From positions 14,069,880 to 14,133,879 of the forward strand of contig CM044960.1 in the NCBI GenBank assembly GCA_024516035.1: 64,000 nucleotides of DNA, written 5' to 3'. Origin of the DNA: Bactericera cockerelli. Taxonomy: Eukaryota; Arthropoda; Insecta; Hemiptera; Triozidae. This document shows, piece after piece, positions 11,936-23,635 of the stretch. The translations under genes were made by a program, and so were the position numbers. The notes below the pieces were generated by a model, which saw only the letters and a list, made by a program, of their open reading frames with translations, did no database searches and was not told the origin of the DNA. Position 1 is the first letter of the stretch; each line of letters begins with the position of its first letter.

Positions 11936-12009
11936 CTGCTTTAAGCATTAAAAATGGACGCTTGACGAGAAGGTTAACATCTCAAGAGCCTGCTTGTTTC
12001 TTCCTTTCC

Positions 12010-12155
12010 CCGAGTGAGTCCAAAGCAAGGAGATTCAGTACAAGTAGACAAATAATCAGACGAGAATAACTTATCATGTCCCGGCTGGGTTTCGAACCCA
12101 TGGCTTCTGGATTACCAGACAGATACCTTGACCCGTAAGTTACCGAGACAGGCTA
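12010..12155 (-). mobile_element. SINE family A copy
   Basis: The minus-strand head has TGTCTCGG pairing with CCGGGACA, the core TCTGGTAATCCAGA and a B box GGGTTCGAAACCC. About 20 bases after the head agree with the copies at 22215-22405 and 18395-18600; the body then diverges. Confidence 0.65.
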
Positions 12156-12159
12156 TATT

Positions 12160-12998
12160 GTTGAGAACAAATCGTAACATTGATGGTACTATCAGCAATA
12201 TAGATAGTTAGTATACATAATAGTTCAGAGAACAAACGAAGAATTCGTCATCCTCCCACGCTATCCCTTGTTTGAAAGGTCGAGGCGATCTATCAAAAGC
12301 TCGCTCTGTCACCTCTTGCTGGGGGCGCTGACTCGGAACTAAGATGTTTCCTAGCCAGGGTCAGTAGCTCAGCTTTCCTGCGGGGGGCATGTTGAAAGTC
12401 CAAGGAGAGAATGGAATACTATATGATTTTGTAAATTATTTATTTGTATATAATATGCTTTACACGTATACAAAGTTCTTAAATCTAGACACTTATATCT
12501 AATATTTTTAACATAAATTAAAATTAAAGAAGAGGAAATTCAGAGCTATTCAAGAAGAAATGTTTAACACAGCTTTGAACGTATGTTTGACGATTTTTTT
12601 TTTTCTTCTTTTTTTTGATGATGAACAACTACATAATAAAATAAATCTATGCAGATGACTTTTTTTTGTTTAAAAGATGACTGTTTCACAGCCTTTCTTG
12701 TTTCATAGCCATGAAACAGCAGCAACTGTAAACGCTTTTAAATTGTTTTGTAACTTTTTAGAGCCGAGGGAGGGAGACAGAGATAAGAGAGGGAGCTATT
12801 TTACTTTGTAATTTCAACACACATTGAATAATCTACGTACTTTTAGGGCGAAACTAAAATATTTTTTGTTCACCCAATTCGAGCTGAACACTTGATTTTC
12901 CTTATTTTTTTCCAAAATAAAAATTAAGAAATGACTTAAACTTGTCTATGAATATCTACTAGAGAAAAGATGACTGAACGCCCGTTGGTGCGTCACCA
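12160..12998. other. Non-coding stretch
   Basis: AT-rich sequence with T-runs at 12595-12617 and 12660-12668. No gene recognised. Confidence 0.45.
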
Positions 12999-13032
12999 GA
13001 CACAAGGTCCCCTAATTTGGGCCCTGTGTCGG
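12999..13032. repeat. Imperfect hairpin
   Basis: GACACAAGGTCCC pairs with GGGCCCTGTGTC around an AT-rich loop. It lies in a locally GC-richer segment (12980-13240) with no recognisable coding content. Confidence 0.5.
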
Positions 13033-13440
13033 GGAAAACTAAATGTTTTTCTATCGATCAGACAATGAGAGAACTCTGGGCAGGACGGGCTGCCTCGAAA
13101 GTTTTCTTTTGTTGCGACCATAACCAGCGGGGCGAAAGTTTTCCTATTGTTCACTTTTTATACCGCCCGATTGTCAGCACGGGTCTCAGCATTGTAAACT
13201 AGAATGGCGCACAGCTTGCGTCCCTTCCCAATTATTTATCGAGAACTTGTGTTCAACTATGCACGTATGAATGTACCACCCAACAATAATATAGGAAAAA
13301 TGTTTGCATTGGGATTTGAACTTTTACGTTCTCAAAACTTGAATCGCCTGCAGTTGTAAGTAAGAAGAAATAGTTACTGGTTACTGGGTCACTGTTTTGA
13401 AAATGGTGGATCAGCGGATAATCACACCCTGACAACTATA

Positions 13441-14303
13441 CAGGGTGGGGCAAAAGTCTGGAAACCCCTGAATAACTTTCGAATGGCTTCTTCGGTAAAA
13501 TTAAAATTTTGTATGGTAAACAGGGCTATAAAAGACCTTCCTTTAGAGTGGGATCGATTTTTGTTACCGGCCCCCATGTCGGGGCCAGGGGGGGCAACTT
13601 CATTTTTTTAAATACGAACCCCCACCTTGCCATATATTTTTGGAAAGGTCTTTAAATAAGAAATACATTGTTGCAAATTTTATTTTTAAAATATTAACTG
13701 TTTGCAAATGGCGTCCAACTTTGTGTATGCAGTAAAGTCTGGAAACCCCTGAATATCTTTCGAAAGGGCTTTCTCAGTAAATTTAAAATTGTGTACGGTA
13801 ATCCTTGGTAATTAGACCTTGTATTAGAATGGGACCGATTTTTTTTACAGGCCCCCGTGTCGGGGCCAGGGAGGCCAACTTCATTTTTTAAATACGAAAT
13901 CCCACCTTGCGATACATTTTTGGAAAGGTCTAATTACTCCGACTTACCGTGCATAATTTTAAATTTACTGAGAAAGCCCTTTCAAAAGATATTCAGGGGT
14001 TTCCAGACTTTACTGCATACACAGAGTTGGACGCCATTTGCAAACAGTTAATATTTAAAAAATAAAATTTGCACCAATGTATTTTTTATTTAAAGACCTT
14101 TCCAAAAATGTATCGCAAGGTCGGGGTTCGTATTTAAAAAAATGAAGTTGGCCCCCCTGGCCCCGACATGGGGGCCGGTAACAAAAATCAACCCCACTCT
14201 AAAGGAAGGTCTTATTAGCCTTGTTTACCATACAAAATTTTAATTTTACCGAAGAAGCCGTTCGAAAGTTATTCAGGGGTTTCCAGACTTTTGCCCCACC
14301 CTG
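13441..14303. mobile_element. Foldback element 1, Tc1/mariner-like ends (863 bp)
   Basis: Flanked by TA (13439-13440 and 14304-14305). The ends are CAGGGTGGGGCAAAAGTCTG and its complement, and the inverted similarity continues through almost the whole length, centred near 13872. Each arm holds two diverged tandem copies of a module beginning AGTCTGGAAACCCCTGAATA (13471 region and 13737 on the left), so the hairpin is a two-level palindrome. No transposase ORF. TA duplication suggests mobilisation by a Tc1/mariner-type enzyme. Confidence 0.85.
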
Positions 14304-14324
14304 TATGTAGTTAACGACGGATTT

Positions 14325-14690
14325 TATGTTTTGTGTTGGTTTAACGTCACTTTCAACTGCATGGTCATATCATGACGGGGGTTTTACCCTCCATTCGCTG
14401 GAAACTCACAGTTCAGTTGTCCATTCCAGAAACAGTCTCCTCTCTTAAAATCCCCGAATCTCCGTTTCAACCGTTAACCAATCAGAGTATATTGTGTGAT
14501 AGTTGAAAGCGACATTAGCATATTATGAGAGTGGAGATGTTTCTGGAACGGGCTAATACAGCTAATAAAATTAACCTCAACTAATCTGAGTTAGGCCGGG
14601 AATACCCAGCCAGTATCACGAGAGTTTGGATTTCAATGGTCACCCTTTTTATCTTCGGTGGACATTGTTTAATTTCAGTGACAACATGAA
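14325..14690 (+). repeat. Dispersed repeat D, copy 1, with nested insertion
   Basis: Shares with 26225-26430 and 41460-41690 the ordered landmarks TGCATGGTCATATCATGA-like, GGGGTTTTACCCTCCATT-like, AACCTCA, GGGAATA...CAGCC and AGAGTTTGGAT/AGGGTTCGAAT. Interrupted at 14419-14550 by a short inverted-repeat element absent from the other two copies. Confidence 0.7.
14419..14550. mobile_element. Small MITE-like insertion in repeat D
   Basis: About 130 bp bounded by CCATTCCAGAAACAGTCTCC and its near-complement GGAGATGTTTCTGGAACGG. Other copies of repeat D lack it. Target duplication could not be resolved. Confidence 0.55.
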
Positions 14691-14699
14691 CTTGTGTAT

Positions 14700-16230
14700 T
14701 CAACGGCTGTCGGATTTCTGAAGTCTAGAAAGGAAGAAAATGGTCTCCGTTTAATCCATCGATTTTTCTGCTGGTATCCTGACATCTTTCCGGCTGGGTG
14801 AGGTTCATTTGAGTATCTGAAGTGTCAGCTTAGCTGCAAATGAAAGTTCGTTAAACCTCGTTTTGAAATAGTAGATAATAGTGAGTAACTGCATTGAACT
14901 CCAAAAATGAGTCCGCGCATTTCTGCATGTGATTCTCTTTTGTATTATTTTAGGTTAAGACCCCATTTGATAAGATCAAACCGGATGCTGAATAGTGACC
15001 ATTAATAGCTAACATGTACCAAGTTCATTTTTTACAACATTTCTTTTTTGTTTTCTTTGCTTACAGGTAAGTTTTGTGACGCCTCAACCAAATAAGCTCT
15101 AATAGAACACTACATACTTGGTAAGTGAAAGTCAGCCCTCAAAAATTTAGCAGGCCATTAAAAAAAATCTTCACAGCCAGAGTTCAAACCCAAGTCACTG
15201 TGTGAGTTGTACATTAAAGATAAAAAATTACAATAAGTAAGTTTGATCAAGCATGCTGATACAACTCATATCTAAGGCATTCTCCTCCACTATAGGAACC
15301 ACATGGAAAATTCCGGAGCACTCAGATTTCAGAACATCGTCTCTTGTTACGTTTAATAAATTGGATACTCTCCTGCTCCTCGGGGGGATGATATGCTGTA
15401 AGGATCGTTTTTCCGGCACAAGTAAAACTGTTGAAAACTATCATATTCTTACATTTCCTCACAAGTTTTTTCTCCTTTTCTATTCTCACATCAAAATTAC
15501 TTTCAGTTTTGTTTTCTTTTCGAATCCGCTTCAGTCCAGCTGTGGACTGAAGCGGCCATTGCAGAAGTAAGGAGAAGGACAATGTGTCCCACAATAATAT
15601 TATAAACAGTAACCTTATTCACCATACTAGGAATACTAAGTCCCATTATTCCAGCAGTAAGTCAAAGAGGCGTAAGTGAAGAAAATCGAGATTATCACAC
15701 AGACATGCAGCTTGAAACTCTTGGTAGCACGATCAGGCGTATGTGATTTCTAAACCCTTGTGAATATATTGATTGTTTTATGTTTGGGTGTATGTGATAT
15801 TTGCGGGAAAAAATGCAGCACACAGGCTTAAGTGCTCTTCTGAAGACGAAAGTGGTTCGAGGTTCGAGTACCAGATATATGTAGAAGTACCAGGGTATAA
15901 CAATTCATGGTAACAATTTAGTCCAGAAATTTTATATTCATTACCTACAGGCCATAGCAGCACATAGTGTTGACGCAAAAATTAAAAAAGAAAGAAAAAA
16001 ATCACATCAAGCAAGGACAAAAGAGGAAGAATCCTACTTGTTTCGTATAGGTGTTCCTTTTGTTTTCCTGTAGTGGTCATGTGGTCACGAAATCAATCTA
16101 AAGTTTTAATGGATTGTACTCCCCTGGTGAGGGGATAGAGTTGTGCCTGGACTGTCAGAGGGAGGGAGGGGTATAGGAAGGGAGGGCGTGAGAGACGGAC
16201 AGGGAGATAGCGATGGCGTGCATAGATATG
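14700..16230. other. Non-coding stretch with hairpin and SINE-A tail fragment
   Basis: No exon recognised. Contains a perfect 13-bp hairpin at 15526-15555 and a fragment at 15640-15672 matching the SINE-A tail (AGTCCCATTATT, CAGCAGTAAGTC). Confidence 0.5.
15526..15555. repeat. Perfect hairpin, 13-bp stem
   Basis: CCGCTTCAGTCCA (15526-15538), loop GCTG, then TGGACTGAAGCGG (15543-15555). Flanks are unrelated and AT-rich. Confidence 0.85.
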
Positions 16231-16234
16231 TAGG

Positions 16235-16325
16235 TAAGGAGTAAGGAGAGAGAGAGAAAAAGAGTGTGTGTGAGAGAGAGAGAAAGCGAGAGAGAGAGAG
16301 AGAAATGGGGAGAGAGAGGGAGATA
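16235..16325. repeat. (GA)n-rich microsatellite
   Basis: Runs of AGAGAG with a short TGTGTG tract. This low-complexity DNA is the only reason for the open frame on the other strand. Confidence 0.85.
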
Positions 16326-16702
16326 AAATAAATTAATGAACAAAAATAAATAAATTATGAAGTGAAAGAGAGCAGGAAAGGGAGGGATTAAACAAATTCA
16401 AGAGAGTAGGAAAATATTATTACAGATGTAGAAAGACATCTGATGAAACAGAGGCGAGGATCAAAGAAACAGGAGAGAGACAGGAAGAATTACGGGGGAA
16501 TGTTGGAACACAAAGAAGAAAAAGTCAAGAGAGAGACAGAAAAGTAGGGCGTAGGGATCATTGGACTTTGAAAAATGAAAAGAGAAGAGATATAAATCAT
16601 GTTCCTGATGTCCTGCTTGAAATAGGACTGTGATTTCTACTAATTTATCTTGTGTAACTATTAGAGGACTCAGAGGAGAGTAGATTATAATGACATCAGA
16701 GA

Positions 16703-16790
16703 CTGACCTCAGTAATGATCGATTAAGCGGCGGACTAGGAACCTGAAGGTCGTTGGTTTGAATCCCAAGTTTGGTAAAAATTTAGCATTC
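16703..16790 (+). mobile_element. SINE family B copy, truncated
   Basis: Contains GACCTCAGTAATGATCGATT, GGCGGAC, GGTCGTTGGTTTGAATCCC, matching the full copy at 60523-60666 in its tRNA-like half only. Confidence 0.75.
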
Positions 16791-16999
16791 TGAGTTATGC
16801 TATGATAATACAGAACATTCGAAGGAAATTTGTCAACAATTGCTGCTTATATCCATGAATTTCCATGGTAATTTCCTTGGTTTAAATGATGGCTCTTGAG
16901 TAGTGGCAAAAAATAGTATAAAAACCATCTTGAATGGACTTTTAATTAACTTAAAGATGATTTTCTATCGAAGCCCAAATAATTAGTTGGCCTTTAACC

Positions 17000-17160
17000 A
17001 ACATCATTTGAAAACTTGGCTCGTCCTGATGTGGCTGAAGAACAGGACGAGCCAGCCTATGTGTGATCGAACATTAAACCCTTGGGAAAAACTGCTATCT
17101 AGCTTAGCCAGCCTTGCTTGTTAGGGTTGGCTTAGTCTCTTCTCTGTTTATATTCCTCTA
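17000..17160 (-). repeat. Dispersed repeat E, copy 1
   Basis: Read on the minus strand, parts match 55430-55640 (ACTAAGCCAACCCT versus ACTAGCCAACCCT, and AGGACGAGCC). It includes an inverted pair GGCTCGTCCT (17018-17027) and AGGACGAGCC (17044-17053). Confidence 0.5.
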
Positions 17161-17734
17161 GCGAGACACACACTTACTTTAGCAAAACATCGTTACAGGC
17201 TATACCACAAAAAAAGCTTCTCTTTAAATCCTGCTTATAATTTAACCCTGGAATTTTTTCAGCGGATATTTTTCAGACAGGAGAGCGCTTCCAGGAAAAT
17301 ACTTTTGCCATGGGTAGAACATTTTAGACTGTGGAGTCTGTAATTAGGTCATAGTGTTAAAAATAAAATGAAAATTCCTGTGGGAGGAAGTAAAATAGGA
17401 AAAGAGGGAATATACAATTTTTTCAGTCCTGCCTCTCTCTCTCTCTCCCTCCCTCCTTGTCACTTCATCTGGTCTAATACAATTAATGTTTTTTTAGTAT
17501 TGTTACATTTACATCGTGATAAAAATAGTACGAATTTTTTTTGAAAAAATAAGAAGGATGAACATGTTGGTGTATTACATTTAATTGTTGAGATAGTTAA
17601 ATGTAACGATACCCTGCCTACTCATTCCCACCCAGTGGTGTAGCCACATCCACACCCACACACGACTGACATCAAGGATACAACCAACCTTGTCTCATTT
17701 ATTTGAGTTTGTGACCTCCAAATAATAAGACTCT

Positions 17735-17815
17735 GAGGGTTATTAAAATGCTTTGAACATTAACCTCGCCTAGTGGTTGGTTATCTTCGACTAAAGAGTA
17801 TTATTTGTACCGCAT
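17735..17815 (+). mobile_element. SINE family C tail fragment
   Basis: ATGCTTTGAACATTAACCTC followed by GACTAAAGAGTATTATT aligns with the 3' half of 5396-5575. Confidence 0.7.
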
Positions 17816-18394
17816 TTACCATTGGGGAACCATATTGATACTTGACTTAACAATTTTATAATTGGTCCAAAACACTTGAATAATAACAGCATAGGTAGAA
17901 GGTATTAAATTCCTTATAGGCTGGTTTTCAGAATTCTGCGAAGAGCTCCTCAATTAGTTCTATTAGCTAGTCTGGATACCACCTCTCGACCTCGGTTAGA
18001 ATAAAGGATACAAAAGGCGAAAAGGCCCATCCAGGCAGAATCCTGCATACGCTTCTGAGCTTTTAAGTGGTTCGTTATTTTTTATGTTTTAGGACTTTTT
18101 TTTTCATTTCCCCAACCCCCTCCCTGCGCCCCGCCTTATCCTTTGTCTTTACAGCTCGAACGTTATATCCCCGGAGTCGAAGTAATTATTTTATACTTGC
18201 GGTGGAAAATGTGTATGAATGAGAGAGAAAGAAAGTTTAGAGAGATAAATATGAAAGAAATAAAATATGAAAAGAGATGAGATATAGAGAGAGGAAAACC
18301 CGTTCATGTGTGACTGGAAAGGGTGAGATATAGATAGAGAGAACAAAGATACTTGTAGAGTGAGAAAGAGAGAGAACACATGGATATTATAATA

Positions 18395-18600
18395 TTAATA
18401 TCGCCTTAGTTATAGTCTGTTATAGTGCTCGATTAGAACTAGTGAGTCCCATTATTCTAGCAGTAGGCTCAAGACATATTGTTATGTGGTCAAAATCTCA
18501 AGTGGGACGTTAGTTTGCCATGTCCCGGTTGGATTTCGAACCTGCGATCTCTGGGTTACCAGACCGGCGGACGCTTTGACCACTTGCTGATAAAGAGATT
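18395..18600 (-). mobile_element. SINE family A copy
   Basis: tRNA-like head at right (AAGTGGTCAAAGCGTCCGCC, GTCTGGTAACCCAGA, GGTTCGAAATCC), body through GTGGTCAAAATCTCAA and GAGTCCCATTATT (as read on plus). It matches 22215-22405 along its length. Confidence 0.8.
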
Positions 18601-18609
18601 GAAAAGACA

Positions 18610-20160
18610 CATAGAGAGTGAAATGAGTGGATATGCACTTATGTATAAACAAAGAGTCTAGAGGCAAAGTGAGAGGGCCGGAGAATTGTGTGAGGAATTT
18701 GCTTAAAATAATGTATTTCACTTGTATAGGAAAACATTTATAACACAACTGACAACTGTAGAAAACTTTTCAAATCAACATCAACTAAATATTTCTGCAT
18801 TATTATTGTTTTATCTAGAACTAGACTCTTCTGTCTCGGGTTCTGTAGTGTTTACCTTTATGGGTTATTGCAACACTTTCCTTGTAGGGGGATTTTTTTT
18901 TTAAGGGGGCGGAAATATTCTTTAAAAGATCAATACCTTGGAGAAAAGGTAACATCATGTGAAACCGTTTTTTGGTACTATATTGTCTGGGTTCAGTTTC
19001 GAAGGAATGATTACAACAGCAGAAGCCTGCTTTGATGGTACCTTAAATACACGAGTTCTCATTTTGTCATCAAAGTTAGGCAACGTCCAGCGAGGAGATG
19101 AACCTAGATGAGCTTAATGTGCATAGCTGGTTTATGAGTTTCCAACGAATGAAGAGTAAAACCTCTCTCCCGAATAACTTAGATGTTAAAGAGACTCTAA
19201 TACAAAAAACAGCAATTCCAAAAGCCAAATCTTATTGATAATTCATAAGGAATTTGGTATTTTCTGTGGGCTTCCCAATTTGGTTTCGCTACACTCCTCT
19301 TTCCCATCTTCTCTAGTCCTGTCGTTCTTCCTATCATTCTGAAACTTGAGCCCTCGGAGGCTGTCAACTAGACGGCGGGCGCTATCAGCCGACATACAGG
19401 TTGAGCACTGGAAGAGGTTACCGCTGGAATTGAATTGTGGTTGTGGTGAAATCTGTTGCAGACGTTGTAGTGAAAGCTCCGAAACTTTTCTTGGAGTAGT
19501 GGCGTAGGTGTAGATTAGAATTATTATAGATTTCCATTTCAAGTTTCAGAACATTTTGATTTTGCCTTTCGGCGAAGTCCGTTTGTCTAAAAAGAAGAGG
19601 AAAAGAGAAAAATATTGTTCAGTAGTTATCATATTTGTGTTAATAATCATCCGGGATTTGAACGACCGACCTCCAGGTGAGGTCGGTATTATACTTATTG
19701 TAATAAATCATATATTGGCAAAGAAAATCGATAGATTTAAATATGGAAGATTTTTAGATGGAAGATTTTTTTTCCTCTTCTAATGACTATTTCATTGCAG
19801 GATAACGTTTTTTCTCCCTTTTCGAGCTTATCCTAAGTATATCGTCCATATTTTGTATTTGTTTGTTCTACAAAAGAAATTAGTTCACCAGCAGAGGAAT
19901 ATTTCATGAAAATATCTCGAGTAACCCGAGAAGTCCTCCTTCTGGCCTCCACTGCAGCATGTATTGTGATAAAAGTTCGCACAGGGATGTGTGTGAACAT
20001 CTGCATGAACTATCTGGCGCTCTATTCAACCTCTCCAGCCATGCGTGTGCCGAAAAGATACCTGTATCAGGCTTTCCTCCATTCTGCTCTATTGTGGCAG
20101 AAAAGTAGAGCTCAACTATAAATAGAGCACGTTATCTTCGCGTCAGCATGTCTGGGGTGG
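18610..20160. other. Non-coding stretch
   Basis: No convincing exon. A 99-codon minus-strand frame at 19243-19542 is locally GC-richer but matches no family I know. A SINE-B fragment (GGGATTTGAACGACCGACCT) lies at 19653-19690, minus strand. Confidence 0.45.
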
Positions 20161-20164
20161 AATT

Positions 20165-20420
20165 ATAATAGACAGGATTAGTTGAGTGGTAGAGAACCTT
20201 ACATTGAGGTCTAGATGTTGACGCGCTCTTAACAGGCGAGTACCATCAGGGCTGATCAGAGATTCATGGGCGTTTGGATCCCAATCAAGTTTTCTTAATT
20301 TTGTTCATTTATTGATTTGGAACCAGCACGGTCACCGATCTATGTCCTCACCAGGCTAGACGTCTTAACTGCAGTAATTTGGAAGAAAATGCCGTAGGCA
20401 TTATAGCACCGCCCTTGGTC
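20165..20420 (+). repeat. Possible tRNA-derived repeat, family H
   Basis: Starts with an A-box-like TTAGTTGAGTGGTAGAG. The section at 20266-20325 resembles 23362-23415 (GGACGTCCAAATC...CTGATTTGG versus GGGCGTTTGGATC...TTGATTTGG). Two diverged copies only, so the family is tentative. Confidence 0.35.
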
Positions 20421-20424
20421 AAGT

Positions 20425-22210
20425 TTTGTTTAATAATTTCAACTTTGTTTCTTGTAAATTTTATGCACTATATTTTGTAAATAAAACTTGATTAAATCTG
20501 TTTAATAATGTCCACGGCAATTTTTTTTCAGTTTACTCATTGGATTACCGACTACCCTAGTAATGATCCCGTTTGACAACACTGGTAATGTCTATCTTGA
20601 AAAAATTGAATGTCAAATCCTTCTCTCTCTTCCGCCCTATCTCATTATTATTATTATTTTACACTTTATTAGATATACATGAACAATGTAAATAATTATT
20701 TAAACAATGAAACAAATGGAAACAATATATAACAATAAAATGAAAAAGAATAGAAAAATATATAAAAATATATGTCCTAACTAAAGGGGCCTATGGCAAT
20801 CTCTTCCACCCAACCCTTTCTCATCGTCTACTGATCTACTCGCTCCTACTGTGGCTATCGTATCTCTCTGTCGTATCAACGTTTTATAAATTAGACGAGT
20901 GTGGGACTGTCAGGGCGGGGTATAGAGAAGCGTGTCGCAACATGCCGCCGCTGTGCTGTGGTTACTCTGTTCACCGCACCTAGGGGCGGGAGCGGGAGTA
21001 ACTGATGGCTGTTCATTAGCATGGCCTCAGCAGGCATGCAGAGGCTACCTGCAATCTGCATGCCTGCTGCACCGTACTTACTACCTGCATTCACCATGCT
21101 GAGCCCATGAGCATATGAGTCATTGGGTCGATGACATCTCTGCTAGCAGGTGGGTTGATCATGAAATTGTACTGATTAAAAAAAAACTAATGATCACACT
21201 TTTTAAACCTATTATAAAGTCCATATTGGAAGCTCTGTCTCAATATTTTCTAAATGCCTGGCCAGTTCATGGCCGGAATTAAAGTTTGTGGTTAAAGTTC
21301 ATGACCGGAGTCAAATTTTTGATTTTCTAAGTGATCAGTCAGTCAGCCAATCAATCAATGATCGATTGGATTTCAGTACAATTTACGACATTTCAGTCTC
21401 CTTGCTATCACCTATAGCCTTTTGGGTGGCTTCTCATTTACCTGTCCTTGAGATATTTCATTTCCTGCAAAGTCATTGTTACAAGCATCACCATAAACCT
21501 TCACTGGGTATTAGATCATAAATACGTGTAGTACAAGACACATGTGCCCCCCGAACTCAAAGGGCTCTGGGCAGACACATTAATTCACACTGTTTAATAG
21601 AATTACGTTCAAGAACATAAAATTTCAATGTTCCCTCTAATCCTCGTGACCCCCTCACCCCCCCTTACCCCCCTTCACCCTAGCATATTTTCGGGAGGTT
21701 ATATAATCCTGGACATTAATATACTCGGGCATTTATCATACACTAATAGGTTTTCGGTGGGAACCGTATGAAAATAAAGTGTACGGTGTCATCTATGAAT
21801 ACCACGTTCAATTGCGCGCTTATAAATATGAAATGGGTTTCTGCACACTGCATAGTATAGAATGTAAGCCTTTTGATCCCTTTCGACTCAATTCACATAC
21901 TCGTAGAATTCGTATCAATAATCGACGCTTTAGATATAGTTTGTACATAGGTTAATTTAAGTTATACACTTTATACAGTGATATATGGGTATAAAATAAA
22001 CCTCAATTTAAGAGAACAATTTCCATTTCTAATTTACCTCTCTATAATTGAAAAAACCTCTTTAGAATAGAAACCTGGATACCTATAAGAGAAAAAAATT
22101 CCGGTACCTTGATTTTTTTTTTTTTTTTTTTTCGATTTTGGCCAGCTAGGACCACGGAAAACGATAAAGCACGATGTACTCATTTCTTCTTTTTTCATTA
22201 TATTATAGAT
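20425..22210. other. Non-coding stretch
   Basis: Mostly AT-rich with a GC-richer island at 20900-21110 that holds a perfect hairpin (21028-21069). No gene recognised. Confidence 0.45.
21028..21069. repeat. Perfect hairpin, 15-bp stem
   Basis: CAGCAGGCATGCAGA (21028-21042) pairs with TCTGCATGCCTGCTG (21055-21069) across a 12-base loop. Confidence 0.85.
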
Positions 22211-22214
22211 ACTT

Positions 22215-22405
22215 ATAGTTAATAATAATAATATCGCCTTATTTAAAGTGCCCGATTAGGGCTGAGTCCCATTTTTTCAGCAGTAAGTCCAATACATATA
22301 ATACCATGTGGTCAAAATCCCAAATAAGAGGATAACTTGTCATGTCACGGATGGGTTTTGAACCCGCGAACTCTGGATTTGAGCTACCAAGACAGACTTT
22401 GTTGT
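22215..22405 (-). mobile_element. SINE family A, near full length
   Basis: On the minus strand: head CTGTCTTGGTAGCTCAAATC to GGGTTCAAAACCC, then TGACATGACAAG, ATTTTGACCACATG, GACTTACTGCTG, GGGACTCAG, AAGGCGATATT and an (ATT)n tail. It has the best-preserved tail of the family here and anchors the order of its parts. Confidence 0.8.
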
Positions 22406-22409
22406 GCAT

Positions 22410-23485
22410 AGGTACATGCGTATGACCCTCGATATTGACATGCACCTAATTAAAGATGGATAGTATAAATATAGATACTATCAGGGATTTAGCGTCCTTT
22501 GATATTCCTTTTATAATATTGATGTGGCCTGTACCTTAATATCTAAAAAGTTCATGGTCGAACATTCTCTTGCATCTAACCACACCTTGTGAAAAAAACA
22601 ATTAACCATTGAGTCCCACTGATGTGCGTTGTTTAGTTCTTAATATGGAAAAAAAACTGCGTTGGTTAGATGATTAGTTTAACACACAACTTACCATTTC
22701 AGTCTTTACTATGTCTTTTTCAGTGGCCGCCGAATTCAGGCCGGAAACGATGTACGGCAATGCCTCACTGAGTAGAGTAAAGTTAAAAAATAAATAAATA
22801 TAGGGCCATGCCTCTTACATTAACTCAGGTGCAGCCTCTTTATCAGTCAACGATCTGATAGTATGTAATGATCCACAGACTCAGGTTCAAAAAGTCCAAA
22901 TAAAAAACACCATCACACTTATATCTCAGTAATTTGTAAGTTTGTACATCTTCCGCCTTCTTCGTTCTTTCATCGCCCGACCCCCACCTTCTCTCTATCT
23001 CTCTCTCTCTCTCTCTTTCTATATCTTCTTTCTCTCAGATTCTTTTCATTTAGAAAACCTCCTCCGAAAGAAAATTGAGCTTTAAATAATGGATGAGAGA
23101 GGCTGAATTTTAGTACGGAGCTCACAGAATAGCGGCCCCCCCACTTCACCATCGTGTGCTTGAGAACAAAAAGGTAGAATGTATGTGGAAACTGGCGTAG
23201 GACAAGGTCGTGCATTGCGATGGGCCGTTAGGGTCGCCCCAAGCATTGGATAATAATATTTATGTTACATATCCTCAGGTCAGGGGAGTATAGAGCAGTA
23301 CAAAGGGTTTCAGTACTTGACGGTGCTGAAAAGCCTATCGCTCGGTGGTTTTCAAGATTACATGGACGTCCAAATCGGATCTCAATAAAGCTTTCCATGT
23401 TCACTGATTTGGCCTGATGGTTTGGCCTGTTGGGCCTCTCAACGTTCTTTACTTTGGAGGGAACAGCAATTTTTCTTATAGAAAT
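22410..23485. other. Non-coding stretch
   Basis: Contains a CT-rich tract at 22985-23035. No gene recognised. Confidence 0.45.
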
Positions 23486-23489
23486 GTCG

Positions 23490-23572
23490 CTCAAACCGTG
23501 GAACGAATATCGAACTCAAGATCTCCGGACCGCGGGCAGTAGTCACAACCGTTACAGCACGGAGGCTGGCAA
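23490..23572 (-). repeat. tRNA-like SINE head
   Basis: Minus strand: CCTCCGTGCTGTAACGGTTG, then GGTCCGGAGATC and GAGTTCGATAT, giving A- and B-box-like motifs at tRNA spacing. The acceptor stem is not preserved. Confidence 0.45.
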
Positions 23573-23635
23573 TTAATTTTATTATGCCAGACCTACCTAC
23601 TGAAAGGAAACTTCACTGGAGCTAAATCTGAGTAC

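Larger units (their letters stand above)
6477..11940 (-). mobile_element. BEL/Pao LTR retrotransposon, internally deleted, with target duplications
   Basis: The element spans 6482-11935 and is flanked by the 5-bp direct repeat CTGCT (6477-6481 and 11936-11940). It reads on the minus strand: 5' LTR 10478-11935, primer-binding site, Gag-protease ORF, integrase-tail remnant, purine tract, 3' LTR 6482-7639. The LTRs show no difference that I could see except a 296-bp MITE (plus TTAA) in the 5' copy; their lengths differ by exactly 300. Reverse transcriptase, RNase H and the integrase core are absent, so it cannot move alone. The LTR match implies recent insertion, with functions supplied in trans or the deletion made later. 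Confidence 0.93.

Noticed and set aside
19243..19542. 99-codon minus-strand frame as a gene
   Set aside because: No recognisable domain, no supporting splice sites or start context.
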